Shown here: positions 1 through 11,199 of the stretch, piece by piece
Layout: the number at the start of each line of letters is the position of its first letter
Position numbering within the stretch: position 1 is the first letter of the stretch
From: Tolypeutes matacus
Taxonomy: Eukaryota > Chordata > Mammalia > Cingulata > Chlamyphoridae
DNA length: 64,000 nt
Assembly (NCBI GenBank): GCA_026826555.1
Contig: JAKSZT010005175.1
Location: forward strand, 4,490,211-4,554,210
Direction: 5' to 3'
Notes under the pieces: generated by a model
Seen by the model: only the letters and a program-made list of their open reading frames with translations
What the model was told of the DNA's origin: nothing
Database searches by the model: none
Position numbers and translations under genes: made by a program

Positions 1-13
1 TTGTTGTTTTGCT

Positions 14-47
14 ATCATCATCATCATCATCATCATCATCATTATTA
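14..47. repeat. (ATC)n trinucleotide microsatellite
   Basis: An uninterrupted run of ATC/TCA units ends in ATTATT. It produces a spurious poly-serine ORF and has no coding meaning. Confidence 0.95.
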
Positions 48-163
48 ATGTTCCCCATAGCCTCAGGTCTCAGAAAAGCTGCTGATAGCATCAACACTGG
101 GTTTGTTTCTTCCTATCTTATTCTCTCTCCCTGTGTATCAGAGTTTTTACTCCTGACTGTAAC

Positions 164-342
164 CAGAGTTTTTCAGCCATGGCACTATTGATATTTTAGG
201 TAGAATAATTCTTTGTTGTGGGGGACTGTCTTGTGCATTGTAGGTTGTTTAGCATCATCTCTGGCCTCCACTCATTAGACTCCAGTAGCACTCTTCTCCC
301 TAGTATGGGGGGAACAAAATTGCTCCTGAATGAGAACCACTG
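164..342 (-). mobile_element. MER20: MER20-type hAT-Charlie MITE
   Basis: The segment reads as the reverse complement of the MER20 consensus as I remember it. It opens with CAGAGTTTTTCAGCCATGGC, has the internal ATTCTTTGTTGTGGGGGACT and GTGCATTGTAGG blocks, and ends with GAATGAGAACCACTG. It is non-autonomous and makes no protein. A second copy of the same family in the opposite orientation lies at 17757-17966, and the two agree block by block. Confidence 0.8.
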
Positions 343-502
343 CTCTAGAAAGATAGTTCTGGAGCATAGGAACTGAGAAGAGTATCTAGGAAGGATAGAC
401 TGCCTGGAGAGTTCTCTGATCTGCCTATCTCTTAAATCAAGGCATGTAAAAGACAGTCTGGAAATGACAAGTGAGGGCTGAGAGAAAGACTCACTCAGCA
501 GT

Positions 503-524
503 AAAAAAAAAAAAAAAAAAAAAA
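503..524. repeat. poly-A tract
   Basis: A run of about 22 A. No retrocopy body could be recognised on its left, so its origin is not established. Confidence 0.7.
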
Positions 525-600
525 GTGCACCAAAATAAATATACAACACCTATGCTGGGTGCTGCCCTATGTTTTTCTAATTCAATCCCCCAAACTGCCT

Positions 601-618
601 TTTTTTTTTTTTTTTTTT
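601..618. repeat. poly-T tract
   Basis: Eighteen consecutive T, possibly the tail of an unrecognised minus-strand retroposon. Confidence 0.6.
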
Positions 619-659
619 GGTAAGGGACATAAAATCTTTCACTTTTATTATATGAATGA

Positions 660-1110
660 ATAAAAAATCATTGTTGGTAGAAAAGATGGACAAAACTAAT
701 ACTAGAAGGAACAGCTCACCTGTAATGAAGAAAATGCCAAAAACCCTATGCAACTAATACGTTATCTCCAAACATACTCAGCAAGAATTGACAAAATTCT
801 AAGACTTTAGCAACTCACTTTCAGAGTGCGATATTATATTATAAACTTACTTATTGAAAGATAGATCAAGTAAAAATTTTTGTTAGGAAGAGATTTTAAA
901 CAGTATTAAACTTGATCATTCAGACATGTACAGAACCATGGACCTACTCAACAACAAAGAAAATACACACTGTTTTGAAACACAAGAAGCACTTATAAAA
1001 ACTGGTCACACTTTGGATTTATAAACTCAAGTTCTAGTTATAAACCCTAAAATGACTCTTAATCCAATTAGGGGTTTATTTATTTCATGTATCATGTCTG
1101 AAAAAATAGT
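660..1110 (+). mobile_element. Decayed L1 fragment (ORF2 endonuclease region)
   Basis: At 925-1025 the translation DMYRT...ENTHCFETQEALIKTGHTLDL aligns with the L1 ORF2 endonuclease segment around the conserved D-I-Y-R-T and F-x-K-I-D-H-x-L-G motifs. Stops and lost residues show it is long dead; the active-site sequence is no longer intact. The borders are approximate. Confidence 0.55.
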
Positions 1111-1167
1111 TTATGGTGGCTGCAAATGCCCCAAAACATGCCACTGGGGAGTGAGAGATCTTGAATT

Positions 1168-1833
1168 TTGGTGACTGTTATTGTAACCATGAGCTTCATT
1201 CCAATGGTTGTAAAGTTACTCATCCCAACTCAGGGCATTTTGTTCTATTTCCAGAAATCAACAAGGAAAGAAGACAAAGGGAATATGGTTAAGAGAAAAA
1301 GACCATACTCTGCCCTCTCCAACAACTCTCTAGGAGTTTCCTCATGGGCCAGGATTGTAATCTCAGCCCACTATCACTGAAAAAACTGGGAAATGCACTT
1401 CAAAACATTAAACAGTGCTTATTCTGCAAAAACAAATCTATGCTCCCTGAGTAGAGAAAATGAAAAGAATGGATATTGCCAGACAACTGACAAAATCAGC
1501 CACATTAGCCCAAAATGGAAGCCATAGTAACAAACCACTACTATGTGGCTTGGAGAGATTACACTGCATGCCTGTGATGATGCGGTCCTTGTGTGTGGAA
1601 GGCAGGATCTGAACCCAGAGATTTGATGAATGCTCAGTCTTTCCTCATTGCTGGAGATGGTGACACATTTTGACAAAGACTCTGTCTCTGGGAATGCCCA
1701 GATTCAGAGGAGAGAAAAGGTGAGGGGAGATATGACTCCCTTCTTATGCCACCAGTTACACTTCTGTTCTCCCCACTTGATTCTCAGACCCAGGCCTGTA
1801 GAAACTTGTTGATGAGGGTTATCTTATCATCCA
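1168..1833. other. Single-copy intergenic DNA, nothing recognised
   Basis: Short ORFs of 60-85 codons occur on both strands, but none shows domain similarity, codon bias or splice context. I see no repeat that I can name. Confidence 0.6.
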
Positions 1834-2472
1834 TGGGAGATCTTTTTTTTAAATATATATTTTATTAGAGAAGTTGTGAACTTACAAAACAATCATGTAC
1901 ATGTGTGGAATTCCCATACAGCACCCCTCCACCAACACACTACATTGTTGTGGAACATTTGCTACAGATTATGAGATAATATCATCAGACTATTATCACT
2001 AACCATGGTCTGTAGTGCACTTGATATATTTTTCCATACCCCCCTATCATTAACACAGTACATCTTTGTCATTGATGCAAGAATATTACAGTATTGCTCT
2101 TAACTATAGTTCATAGGTTACATTATTTATATTTATTCCATGCTTCTCTATATTCTTAATACCTTGCAATAGTGATATACATTTGTTCTAGTTCATAGAA
2201 GGACATTCTTGAATTTGTACTATAATCTACAATTCTCATCCACCTCTGGGTTCACTGTGTTTTTCAGTCCCTAGATTATTCTCTAGCTCTTTTTCAACTG
2301 ACATTTACATCCCTAGACTATCATTTTCAGCCACAATACCATTTATAAACCAGCTTATTAGTTCTACTCACTATAATCTGTTACCATTAACTCTATCCAT
2401 TTCCACACTCTATAGTAAAGTTAATTAAAACTTCCACATGCAGTAAGCATAAATACCCTGGGAGATCTTTTT
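1834..2472 (-). mobile_element. 5'-truncated xenarthran-type L1 3' end with perfect TSD
   Basis: Read on the minus strand, the segment contains GAACTAGAACAAATGTAT, a phrase I recall from xenarthran L1 3' UTRs, and ends in an A-rich tail (T-run at 1843-1850 on the plus strand). It is bracketed by an exact 14-bp duplication, TGGGAGATCTTTTT, at 1834-1847 and 2459-2472, with the T-rich target expected of the L1 endonuclease. No coding sequence is retained; only the 3' UTR was copied. Confidence 0.7.
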
Positions 2473-3010
2473 GGAGGGAGACTCTGAGCTAGTGCACCTC
2501 ACTGCCCAGCCACCACCCTGCACCACTGTCATCTCCACCAGCTGCCTACCCAGTCTTCTCAGTGTAGGTCCCCCACAGAAGCACAGTCACACCATTATTA
2601 AAACACAGCAGTCTTCCAGGTGAACAAAACAAGCTTTCCTTAGAGACCTATTAAAGCTTGGTCTCTCCCTAATAAAAGCAAAAGCAGCCATCATCCCTTT
2701 TCCTAAGATGTATCCCCTTGGCACATGATTCCCAAGTACACCCTCCTTTCCAGATACACAGGCTGCCACCTCACTGGGTGTTTCAGGTTACACAGCTAAA
2801 AGTCTCTGTGCACAGAATTCTGGGCTTGGTACCCCAAGGGATGTGATGGGCATTGGATTCCTCCCCTTCATATCAGTGATCTCCAAATGATCCAGCCCAA
2901 AAACCACATGATAAAGGGCTTGTCTATAAGTTCCTTGAGAGTTCCCTCATACCATTTAGTATCCTTCATATTTCCAAAAAATCTCCCTTGCAAACATTCA
3001 GTAAATGTTT
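2473..3010. other. Intergenic DNA, nothing recognised
   Basis: No repeat, RNA gene or credible exon was found. The longest ORFs are short and biased by C+T-rich stretches. Confidence 0.6.
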
Positions 3011-3018
3011 GCTAAATT

Positions 3019-3160
3019 GATGGATAGATGGAGGATGAATGGAAAGATGGGTGAGTGGATAGATGCATGTATGGATGGATGGAGGGAGGGGGCAGGGAGG
3101 GAGAGAAAGGCAAATGGAAGGAAAGAAGGGAGGGAGGAAAGGAGAGAAGAAAGGAGAAAG
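3019..3160. repeat. (GGAT)n/(GGAA)n purine-rich low-complexity tract
   Basis: Imperfect GATG/GGAT units grade into GGGA/GGAA units. ORFs over this tract on both strands are artefacts of composition. Confidence 0.9.
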
Positions 3161-3464
3161 TATTAAGAAGACTTCAGATAATTTACTCTCCTTGAGCACA
3201 TTTTCCCCATTCATAAAATCTCAATTCATACAACCAAGGTTTTGGCTTTTGATGAGACATCAGTGGGATAGTATACAAGTTTTTTTCCCATTTTATTTTT
3301 TATTGGTCAAATATGTTAATACATATTCAGGTTTTGTCCTTAGTTTGATTATCACCATAAATCATAGCATTGTATGCCCATGATTTTAAAAACCTAAAAG
3401 TAGAACACAGAATTACTCACTTTTTCAAGGGATTGCTCAATAGCAGTTTACCAGTCAAGAGTAG

Positions 3465-3692
3465 CCCATGGAGTCTGCAGAACATAGATGGAATACTGGC
3501 TCCACCATAGACTAATGTGGGACCTTCAACAAATCCTTTAATCCCTATTAACCTGTTTCTCATTTATAAAATGGAGATAAAAATGATGTCCATTTCAAAG
3601 AGGTATTGAATCAATGAGACAATGTTATAAAGCTCTTGACACAAGGTTTGACATATATCAGGCACTCAGGATATAATAGCTGTTATTCTTCA
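3465..3692 (+). mobile_element. MIR SINE
   Basis: The block order of MIR is visible: a decayed tRNA-related half, then TTCTCATTTATAAAATGGAGAT (the MIR core), then GCTCTTGACACAAGG...CAGGCACTCAGGATATAATAGC (the LINE2-like end). Confidence 0.8.
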
Positions 3693-3759
3693 CTTTACTA
3701 AATGTCTCACCACTTATTTCAATCGTGAACAACCTTTATGAATCCTTTCAAAGTTTTTG

Positions 3760-3922
3760 TTTTAAGTATACTGAAAAACACAAAAAGAAATGAGTTGCCT
3801 CAACCCCCACCATTTATAATAATTAAAGAAAGAAGTAGAAATTATAGCCTCTGCTCCTATAATCCCACCCTTCAGTAGCTAATGCTTTTAAGAGAACTTT
3901 CTCCAACATTTTTTTTTATTTT

Positions 3923-3971
<49 letters not shown>

Positions 3972-3981
3972 NNNNNNNNNN

Positions 3982-4028
<47 letters not shown>

Positions 4029-4300
4029 CATCCATCCACAAACGTATCTTTTTATATAAAAGTAAGGCCATCGTGCATTGGTTTAAAACTTGTTTATTTT
4101 CCTGGACAAAATATCATGGAGAATGTTCCTGGTCAGTTCATCCAGATCTAGAATGTTCATTTTTAATAGCTAAATAGTATTTCACAGCATAAACACACTT
4201 TGATTTATATAGACAGTGCCCTACTGATTGGCAATTAAATTGTAACCCTCATGCATCTCAAGTGTGCTGTGCTGTACAAAACATTTTGCTTGTACATTTT
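3760..4300 (-). mobile_element. Old L1M-type 3' region, antisense, split by an (ATCT)n tract
   Basis: The phrases ATAATCCCACC...CAGTAGCTAATG and TTAATAGCTAAATAGTATTTCACAGCAT...TATATAGACAGTGCCCTACTGATTGGCAATTAAATTGT match the antisense of an old mammalian L1 3' region. Similar text recurs at 40311-40830 and 61350-61985. The subfamily was not determined. Confidence 0.55.
3923..4029. repeat. (ATCT)n tetranucleotide microsatellite with a 10-N gap
   Basis: About 24 ATCT units are interrupted by ten N at 3972-3981. The gap most likely marks an unresolved repeat length in the assembly, so the copy number here is unreliable. Confidence 0.95.
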
Positions 4301-4734
4301 GGAAATGCATGCCAAGCACATATTGGCGTTTGGGAAAGGGCCATTGAATTAAAGGTTATGCAGAAAGTTTTGTCATTTTAGAATGTGTCTAAACTTACAA
4401 GACATCACAAGTTGTGTGATCAACAGATTTTATTTTTTTTCCTCCTATTTGGAGTCCCATCACCTTAGAAAACAGGCCCCTGTTTTCTATCACAAGCTTG
4501 CTCCCATGAAATGAATTTGTGATGTCTCCTGGAGCAGGTAGACCAGAAAGCTTGGAGTCCCAGTGTGGAAAAAGGACCTGTCCTGCTTCCAGACCAAGAA
4601 AAAAAAAAAAAAAAACACTAGGCAAAAAATATTAATCTCACTTTATAAGCACCTGGTTCATCCTTGGTTTAAGGATCAAAAAGCCACCTTGTTAGATTTC
4701 CACTTTTCTCCCACACTGTGAGCTGCTCCCCATT

Positions 4735-5225
4735 ACTTACCAAAAGGTTAAACTCCTCAGTTCAGCCCTGAGTCTTCATCCATTTGGCCTTTAGCAACTG
4801 TTCAACTTCATCTCCCAAAGGACCTGGCCACATGACTCATTTCCCATTTTCCCAATGCAGTGTCCTTCCTCTCCGCATCCCCTTTGCTATCTCTGCTCCC
4901 TCTGCCTTCCAATCCCTATTTAACTAAACACTATGTGGTCTTTTGGACTCTGCACAAAGGCAACCTCCCCTAGGAAGACTTTTAGATTATTTTTGTCTCT
5001 ATTTTATATTATGTTAATATTCATTATGGCTCTCATACTCAGCCTTGCAATACTACTGCTGGCATATATATATATATATATATATGGCTTATTCCTATAT
5101 TCGATTATCAGGTCCTGGAGCACTCCTATATTAGACATCTAGCTCCTCTATTAGGTCCTAGAGCAAAAGGACCAGGTCATGTAAAGCACCCTGCACATAA
5201 AAAGCACTTAATAAATATTTTAAAA
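4735..5225 (+). mobile_element. L2 LINE 3' region
   Basis: Decayed matches occur in order to the L2 3' region: TTCATCCATTTGGCC, CCCCTTTGCTATCTCTGCTCCCTCTGCCTTCCAAT, then the terminal GCACATAAAAAGCACTTAATAAATATTT. A (TA)n tract at 5064-5085 lies inside it. Confidence 0.6.
5064..5085. repeat. (TA)n dinucleotide tract
   Basis: About eleven alternating AT units within the L2 fragment. Confidence 0.9.
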
Positions 5226-6109
5226 CATTACACTAATTTAAAATCACAACTTATAGCCACCATACTAACTTTTCCAGGCATTTTCTGGTTTCCCCATTTC
5301 AATATCTAGTTGATGAGCTTTCTCCACTGCATAGGGGAAATACAAGCAGGAAGTGTTCTTTCATTCTATCACTCAGCCTTGTTTACCTCCAGTAAAGATG
5401 GCACGGGTTTATGTGCAGGGGGAAAGAGTGGGTATGGGGTAAGGTCCTCAGCAAAACAAGTGGAGGCAGAGGCAGGAAATTGACATACAGGAGAAGTTCA
5501 GAAAACAGTTCCCTTGTTGAGATACCCCCAGGAGAAATGGAAAGCTTCTCTAGAATGCCTTGCTTCTCTGCTCACCTCTTTTATCCCACCCTTTGCCACC
5601 TACTCCTGCACTGGTTTCTCCTTCTTCAGCTCCCATTGTCCAGGCACCCCAGTGAGCCAGCATGCACTCCCTTCCCTGCTGAAGTACTCTGCTTTATGGA
5701 GGAGTGTCTGACATGGCCCTGCTCTGAGGCTGAGCTTCAGACTGGTCATCTTGCTGTGCCCTCCAGAAGAACAGCCTAATGCTACTGCAGTTTACTCAAC
5801 TGCACTTGTGCTGGGAGCTACTGCCAATTAGGCCTCTGTGTCTTTCTTGATCTCTCTGGAAGAAATGCCCTTAGAGAACTGAAAGCTTATAAAAGATCAT
5901 GTTGCCTTTGTTGCTCTCAACTCAATTCTTCATGGGCTAATATCATAAACAGTGCCTCCCTCCACCCAACTCTTAAACACTCAAGCTGAAGAATGTTCTC
6001 ATTAATAGAGTCCTGGGGAAAAGGATTATAGGTAAGTGAGTATGGTCATGCTTCATTCTTCTGTTTGATGTTGAAAGTTTGTTGCAGCAACCTCTGTGCA
6101 TGCAGACAA
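5226..6109. other. Intergenic DNA, no gene recognised
   Basis: A 122-codon ORF (5411-5779) is present on the plus strand, but it has no recognisable domain, no splice context and unremarkable composition. I do not call it a gene. Confidence 0.6.
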
Positions 6110-6215
6110 CCAGCCTAGACTAGATGCTAGGGCCCAGGAACATGCAGCTCCTGGTACCTGCTACATACACAGCTGTTACTCAAGCAGGCTCACTGAATGC
6201 ATGAATGAATAAACA
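6110..6215 (+). mobile_element. L2 3' terminal fragment
   Basis: It ends in TCACTGAATGCATGAATGAATAAA, the decayed form of the L2 TGAATGAATGAA terminus. Confidence 0.4.
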
Positions 6216-6699
6216 TAAGAGAATGTGCCTGTCATCGAGTTAAGAATGTTGACACGGAGCCTGGAGATGCTCAGAATCCTCAGGACAGAGAGGTCCTAAT
6301 ACATTGCAGTTTGTCAAGGAAGGAACAGGCCTTGGAGAATAAGGTGGCTTGAGGAAAGGAAAATATTCCCAAAGAAGGGAAACAGCCCCCATTCCAAGGA
6401 CCCTCCAAGTTCCCCCTGGGTTGGTGGAATCTTTGCCTCTAAAGGCTGTTTTATGAGAGTGGGAAACCCAAAGCCCACTGACCCAGTCCCACCTCCCCTG
6501 AAATGACCTCCTAAGACAAGGACACCCAATCTGAGGTCTCCAGGGGTTTGTCACCACTGAGGAGGGGTAACTGGGTGGTATTGTGGTTGCAGATAATGAC
6601 ATGGCCATTCCGGACTGACTCATTCACCTCTCCCTTTAAGCACAGCTTTGACTACAGGTGATTGGCTGACAACCCTGTGCGAGGAGATCAGTCCTTGGC
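6216..6699. other. Intergenic DNA, nothing recognised
   Basis: A 127-codon minus-strand ORF (6240-6623) overlaps a 71-codon ORF in another frame. Neither resembles a known family. Confidence 0.55.
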
Positions 6700-6830
6700 A
6701 AGTGTGGCTCTAGAGCAAAGGACACAGGCTTGGAAATCATAAGTCTGAGTTCTGATTCCACTTCCAACTCTTACTGGCTCTTTAATCATGGACAAGTCAT
6801 TTATCTGGACGTCAGTTCCTCATATATCAA
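6700..6830 (+). mobile_element. MIR SINE, 5' half
   Basis: GACACAGGCTTGGAAATCA...GAGTTCTGATTCCACTTCCAACTCTTACTGGCTC...GGACAAGTCATTTATC follows MIR in order, including the decayed B-box region. Confidence 0.75.
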
Positions 6831-6870
6831 ATAGCCAAACATCTATCAAATTAAAGACCCCACCCACATT

Positions 6871-8370
6871 TACCATTTGAGGACCTGCCTTTCTATTCAA
6901 TAGTCTAATCATCAACCTGTCAATCAGTCCTTTCATAGCTGGGATTTTGGTAGAGCTCCTATTGGTGTAAGAGGAAAAGAGTTTCCCCATTCCAATATAA
7001 TCCACATGCCTGAAAGCAGAGATTGCTTTAGAGAAGCCTCCACTCAGATAATGGAGAACAGAATATTCACCTTTACCTTAGGTCTTCTAGTATGTGCCAT
7101 GAACATTCCTTCCTCCTGTTAGATATAGCTGTTAAAATCTTTAAAGCTTTCAAAATCCCCTTGACATTAGTGGTTGGTTTATTCTTTTCCCAAAAGCTTA
7201 TGGAAGCATAACATTTTAAAGCTGGAAGGAACCTCCAAGAACAGATGCATAATTTAATTTATATTTTCTATTTTCCCAGTGCAACAAATTCAGGGCAATG
7301 AGTTTATTCATTCGACTTTCCTCTGCTCCCTGGTATGCTTCCATTTATCACCAATTCGTGGCCCTTTCTTCTCACCTCACACCCAGTTCCCCAATCCAGT
7401 TTTCTCCTTGAAAACCATTCTGCAAAGGCTCTGGATTTCCTGAAGCACTCTCCACATAGGTTCCATGGCTTCTTTCTTCTGATGTTAAGTTAGAATGCAG
7501 CCATAGCTTCCGTCTGCTTCAGGCATCTTAACTCAGCTGCAAATTTCAGGCTTTCTCCAGACAAGGCGCCGATTTAGGAAAAAAAAAAAACACGTATGGA
7601 ATCCACCAGGGCATTCCCCAAATTGCAGCCTGAGTTCTAAGGCTTGTAAGAAAGTGAGTTTTGTGCCTGTTAGTCCAGTGAGAACCTAAGAAGTCTTGAG
7701 GATCATTCTCATCAGAACACTAAACTTGTGTGGTGGAGGTGGGCAGGGGATGGTGAGACCCTGGCATTACAACACTCCTGAGCTATTCTTTAGGAATAAT
7801 AGGACAGCACATGGATTTGTCCACCACAGAGGTTGGCCCAAGCCTGATTCTCAAAAAAGGGAAGATTGAAGCCCATTGTTCCTTTTAAAAAGAGAAGGGA
7901 CAATGTAACCCTATGAGCTGCAACCACGAAATCTCAAACCTCCTCTTTCTGAGTTCTCATTCAGAAGGTAGGTCAGTGTCAAAGGGAGGGGCAGGACAAC
8001 ATTGCACTCCCCACAAAGGACCTCACTTTTCTGCATGAGCCCACTGGGGTTAGAACTGCACAGTCAGGGCAGCCCCAGAGATCCCACTGTGAGCTTTCTT
8101 GGGTTTCAGAGGTGAAAGTGAATTTTACCTGGGGTGCTGACCCTCTCAGAGAATCTGGAACTCAAGACCTGTGGTGGGAGGGAGGGAAGGGGTCATAGTT
8201 TCTGTTCTTTCCTGTCCCTTCTGAGCAAGAAAAGCTGCTCCCAAAAAGACTCCAGCTAGCTCCTCATCCTGACGTGGCTGCCACTGCTTTCACCATCTCC
8301 TATGAAGCTAGCCCTCTAGTCTTCAGTGCCTTCCTATGTCTGGGAAACAGCCTCTGGTGTGGAGTTTACA
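6871..8370. other. Intergenic DNA, nothing recognised
   Basis: About 1.5 kb of moderately A+T-rich DNA. No repeat I can name, no RNA gene, and no ORF above background. Confidence 0.55.
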
Positions 8371-8374
8371 AGCA

Positions 8375-8942
8375 GAAAGGATAATGGCCCTCAAATATGT
8401 CCCTATCTTAATCCCAGAATCTGCAAAAGCTACCTTACATGGGAAAAGGGACGTTGCAGATGTGATTAAATTAAAGAGCTTGAGATGGGGAGATTATCCT
8501 GGATTATTTGGGTGGGCCTAATGAAATCACAAGGGTCCTTATAATAGGGAGGAAAATTGAGGGAGAGATTGGAACACACTTTAAGCACTTTGCTGCTGAC
8601 TTCAAAGATGGAGGAAGGTGCCATGAAGCTGCTTCTAGAAGCTGGACAGAACATGGCTATGGTTTCTCTTTTAAAGCCTCCAGAAGGAACACAGCCCTGC
8701 AAAAACTTTGATTTTGGCCCAGTGGGTCCCATTTAGCACCTCTGACCTTTATCACTAAGATAATAAATGTCTGTGTTTTGAGGATTTTGTTTTGTTTTGT
8801 TTTATTAACTTGATTTATAAACACTCTATATCCATATCCACTCCATAGCCATCCAACATACATTAGAAAAAATTTCTGTTGTTTAAAGCCACTGAAATTA
8901 GTGGGGCAATTTTTTTACAGCTGCCATGGGAAACTAATATAC
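8375..8942 (+). mobile_element. MLT1-type MaLR solo LTR with internal insertion
   Basis: The series GCAGATGTGATTAAATTAAAGAGC, ATTATCCTGGATTATTTGGGTGGGCC, AAGATGGAGGAAGG...CCATGAAG, AGCCTCCAGAAGGAAC, ACTTTGATTTTGGCCCAGTG and GTTGTTTAAAGCCACTGAAATTAGTGGGGC...GGAAACTAATAT is the body and 3' end of an MLT1-type LTR (ERVL-MaLR). No internal retroviral genes are present. About 95 extra bases, starting with a (TTTTG)n run near 8783, split the AATAAA/3' end region. Confidence 0.75.
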
Positions 8943-8999
8943 CCCTAAGAAGGAGGAAACTAGAGCAGAAGTTGAGGGTGTCCAGCCACCTTGTGTTCA

Positions 9000-9250
9000 A
9001 AGCTGACTTGATATAAATGGGCCTCAAAGGAGGCAGTCCCCAGAGTTTCTGCCATCTTGGATCCCTCTCTCCTGCACAGGCCTCCTTCCTACTTGCCCCA
9101 CCTAACAGACCTTCGGCTCCAGACTGACTTGCCCTATGAGGAATCAGTTTCCACCTCTGTGGGCTCCGGGCTGGCCTCAGCAGCAGACCTTCAGGCTCTG
9201 GGCTTTCCTCATCTTGGGACTGTCATGATTCCCACACAGTAAAGCCTCTG
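9000..9250 (+). mobile_element. Possible second MaLR LTR piece
   Basis: Repeated CTTCGGCTCC / CTTCAGGCTCTGGGCTTTCCTCATCTTGGGACT phrases resemble the middle of MLT1/MST LTRs. Identification is weak. Confidence 0.3.
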
Positions 9251-10195
9251 CTACCCTTAGCTCTGTTCATGTAACTGCATCAACTCAGAGCACCTTTGCT
9301 GTTTTCTTCTTTGTGTTTCTACATGACCAATGGCCAACTATGAACACATGATGAGAGGAGCTAAGAGGAGCCTCCAGGGTGAGTTCCTGACAGGCATCTT
9401 TCCCCAGAGGCATATTCACCCTTCTTCAACTGCCTCCTTAAAGGAACCAAAGTTCACCCCAAGCCCCATCAACTTCAATTCTCTTCTTTGAGGATAGTGA
9501 CACATACACACTCCTAAGGAGCAGCCAGGCAAGATAAACATCCCATCCACAGGCTCCATCACAGGCAGGTGAACCAAGGTTAAAATGAACAAGAAGACAT
9601 ACCTTAAACCAGTCATTCCATTTGGTAAGCATTTAAGTCATGACTTGGCACCTGAGGAGTGTGTAGGGGTAGGGAAGAGAGAAGTCATCTTATTTTGCCC
9701 TGACAAATGTGCAGTGTAATCTTGCACCACTCTCTAATGACAGGAAACAAATGGTCCAATCCAAACTGGATCCTTAAAGAAATGGTGAGCAGGTTAGGGA
9801 AACAAACAAAGGATAGAGTCATCCCCAGGGACTGAAAATGGTGGGGAGCTATTACAATCCCTAGACTTTGAGGAAGAAAAGGAGGAAGTGGGTTCCAGAA
9901 GCCAGGCAGGATGGCAAAAAGAACCACCTGACAAGAGCTGGAGCTGACCAACCCACAGTGATCCATGTAGACATGAGCTAGGGGAGTAAATGACCTCACT
10001 ACCTATTCTCTCCACCCACCCTCCAGTCTCCTACTGGAGCTCCCCATTGACTGAGCTCCATGGAACCAGAGGATCAAAGAGCTTGGGAGGCAAAGAGTAC
10101 AGAATGTGGAGAGTGGCTTTGGAGAGGCTAACAGAAGACACCCGCATGCTTACTATGCTAAAACACAGTGGCCTCCTTTCTCTTCTCTACTATGC
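9251..10195. other. Intergenic DNA, nothing recognised
   Basis: Several short overlapping ORFs, none supported. Confidence 0.55.
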
Positions 10196-10199
10196 CAAG

Positions 10200-10515
10200 T
10201 TCCTCTCATCTTTCATGTCTCAGCTCAAATGCCATCTCTTCAGGGGAGGACTTTGATGGCTTCTCCATCTAAAAAAACTGCACTTTACCCTTATGTTATC
10301 TTCCAAGCCCTTCCCACAATCTGTAGTCATCTTGTTGACTCCTTTGATGTACATTTCTAGACTAGGACTGTTGAGTCTGTATGATCCACAGCCTGGTGAG
10401 TGACCTTGCTTTTCTCTTTTAAGACTGGGTCTGTAGCAACTAGCTCTGTGCCTCACATGTTGAGTGAATCTATAAACATTTATTGACTGAATGAATGAAC
10501 TAATGAATGAAAGAA
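10200..10515 (+). mobile_element. L2 LINE 3' end
   Basis: TTCATGTCTCAGCTCAAATGCCATCTCTTCAG...GCCCTTCC...TAGCTCTGTGCCTCACATGTTGAGTGAATC...TTATTGACTGAATGAATGAA runs to the L2 terminus. Confidence 0.8.
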
Positions 10516-10519
10516 AGGA

Positions 10520-11190
10520 ACAGAGATCTGGAGAAGAAGTAAGCATCATCCAGGCAACTTCCTGCCATACCAGATGCCAGGAGAAGCATGGCATAGCCAG
10601 GCTCCCCTCCAAGTCACAGGGCTTCCTGTCCACCAGGTTGTCCCTGACACTGGAGCATTGACCACATGGCCATGTTCCCTTTCAGTGTCTCCCCTGAAAG
10701 AAGGTACCAAGAATGGGGCCGGACTCCCTCATACTGTTACCTGGAAGGCAGGGAAAGGTAAGCCTTGGCAGAAAGGTAATAACACAGCAATCATGGCCCC
10801 TGCTGGAATTGTCCACTTCCTCTTCAGGCTTCTTGATCATGGAACAGGTAACATAAAATGACACCAACTTAAGATTGGAGTGGGAAGCAGCATCCAGGGT
10901 AGAGCAGGGAGGGCCCCCAAGGAGAATCTAGCAGTACTACTTCTGAGGCTATTCCAAAGTGAGATGGAATTCTTCTCATTTTAAGATGTCATTTGCAGGG
11001 GATGGGGTGGGGTAGAGGGAGGGTAAAGTATATTTTAGAATAGGGTGTATGTAAAACTCTTAACCATAGCACTCAAGGAATAGAGATAGAACATGGTTTT
11101 TAAAGCCTTTAGAGAACATATGTACCTGTTAGATAGAATCTGCCTCAATGGAAACAAGAGAGACCATATACTTAATAAAATATGAGATGA
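10520..11190. other. Intergenic DNA, nothing recognised
   Basis: No supported feature. A G-rich stretch (GGGGATGGGGTGGGGTAGAGGGAGGG) lies near 10998-11023. Confidence 0.5.
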
Positions 11191-11199
11191 ACCAGAGAT

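Noticed and set aside
3882..4151. Isoleucine/tyrosine/leucine-serine repeat ORF
   Set aside because: It is a translation of the ATCT microsatellite and crosses the 10-N gap.
5411..5779. 122-codon ORF
   Set aside because: No similarity recognised, a second ORF in another frame overlaps it, and there are no splice or promoter signals.
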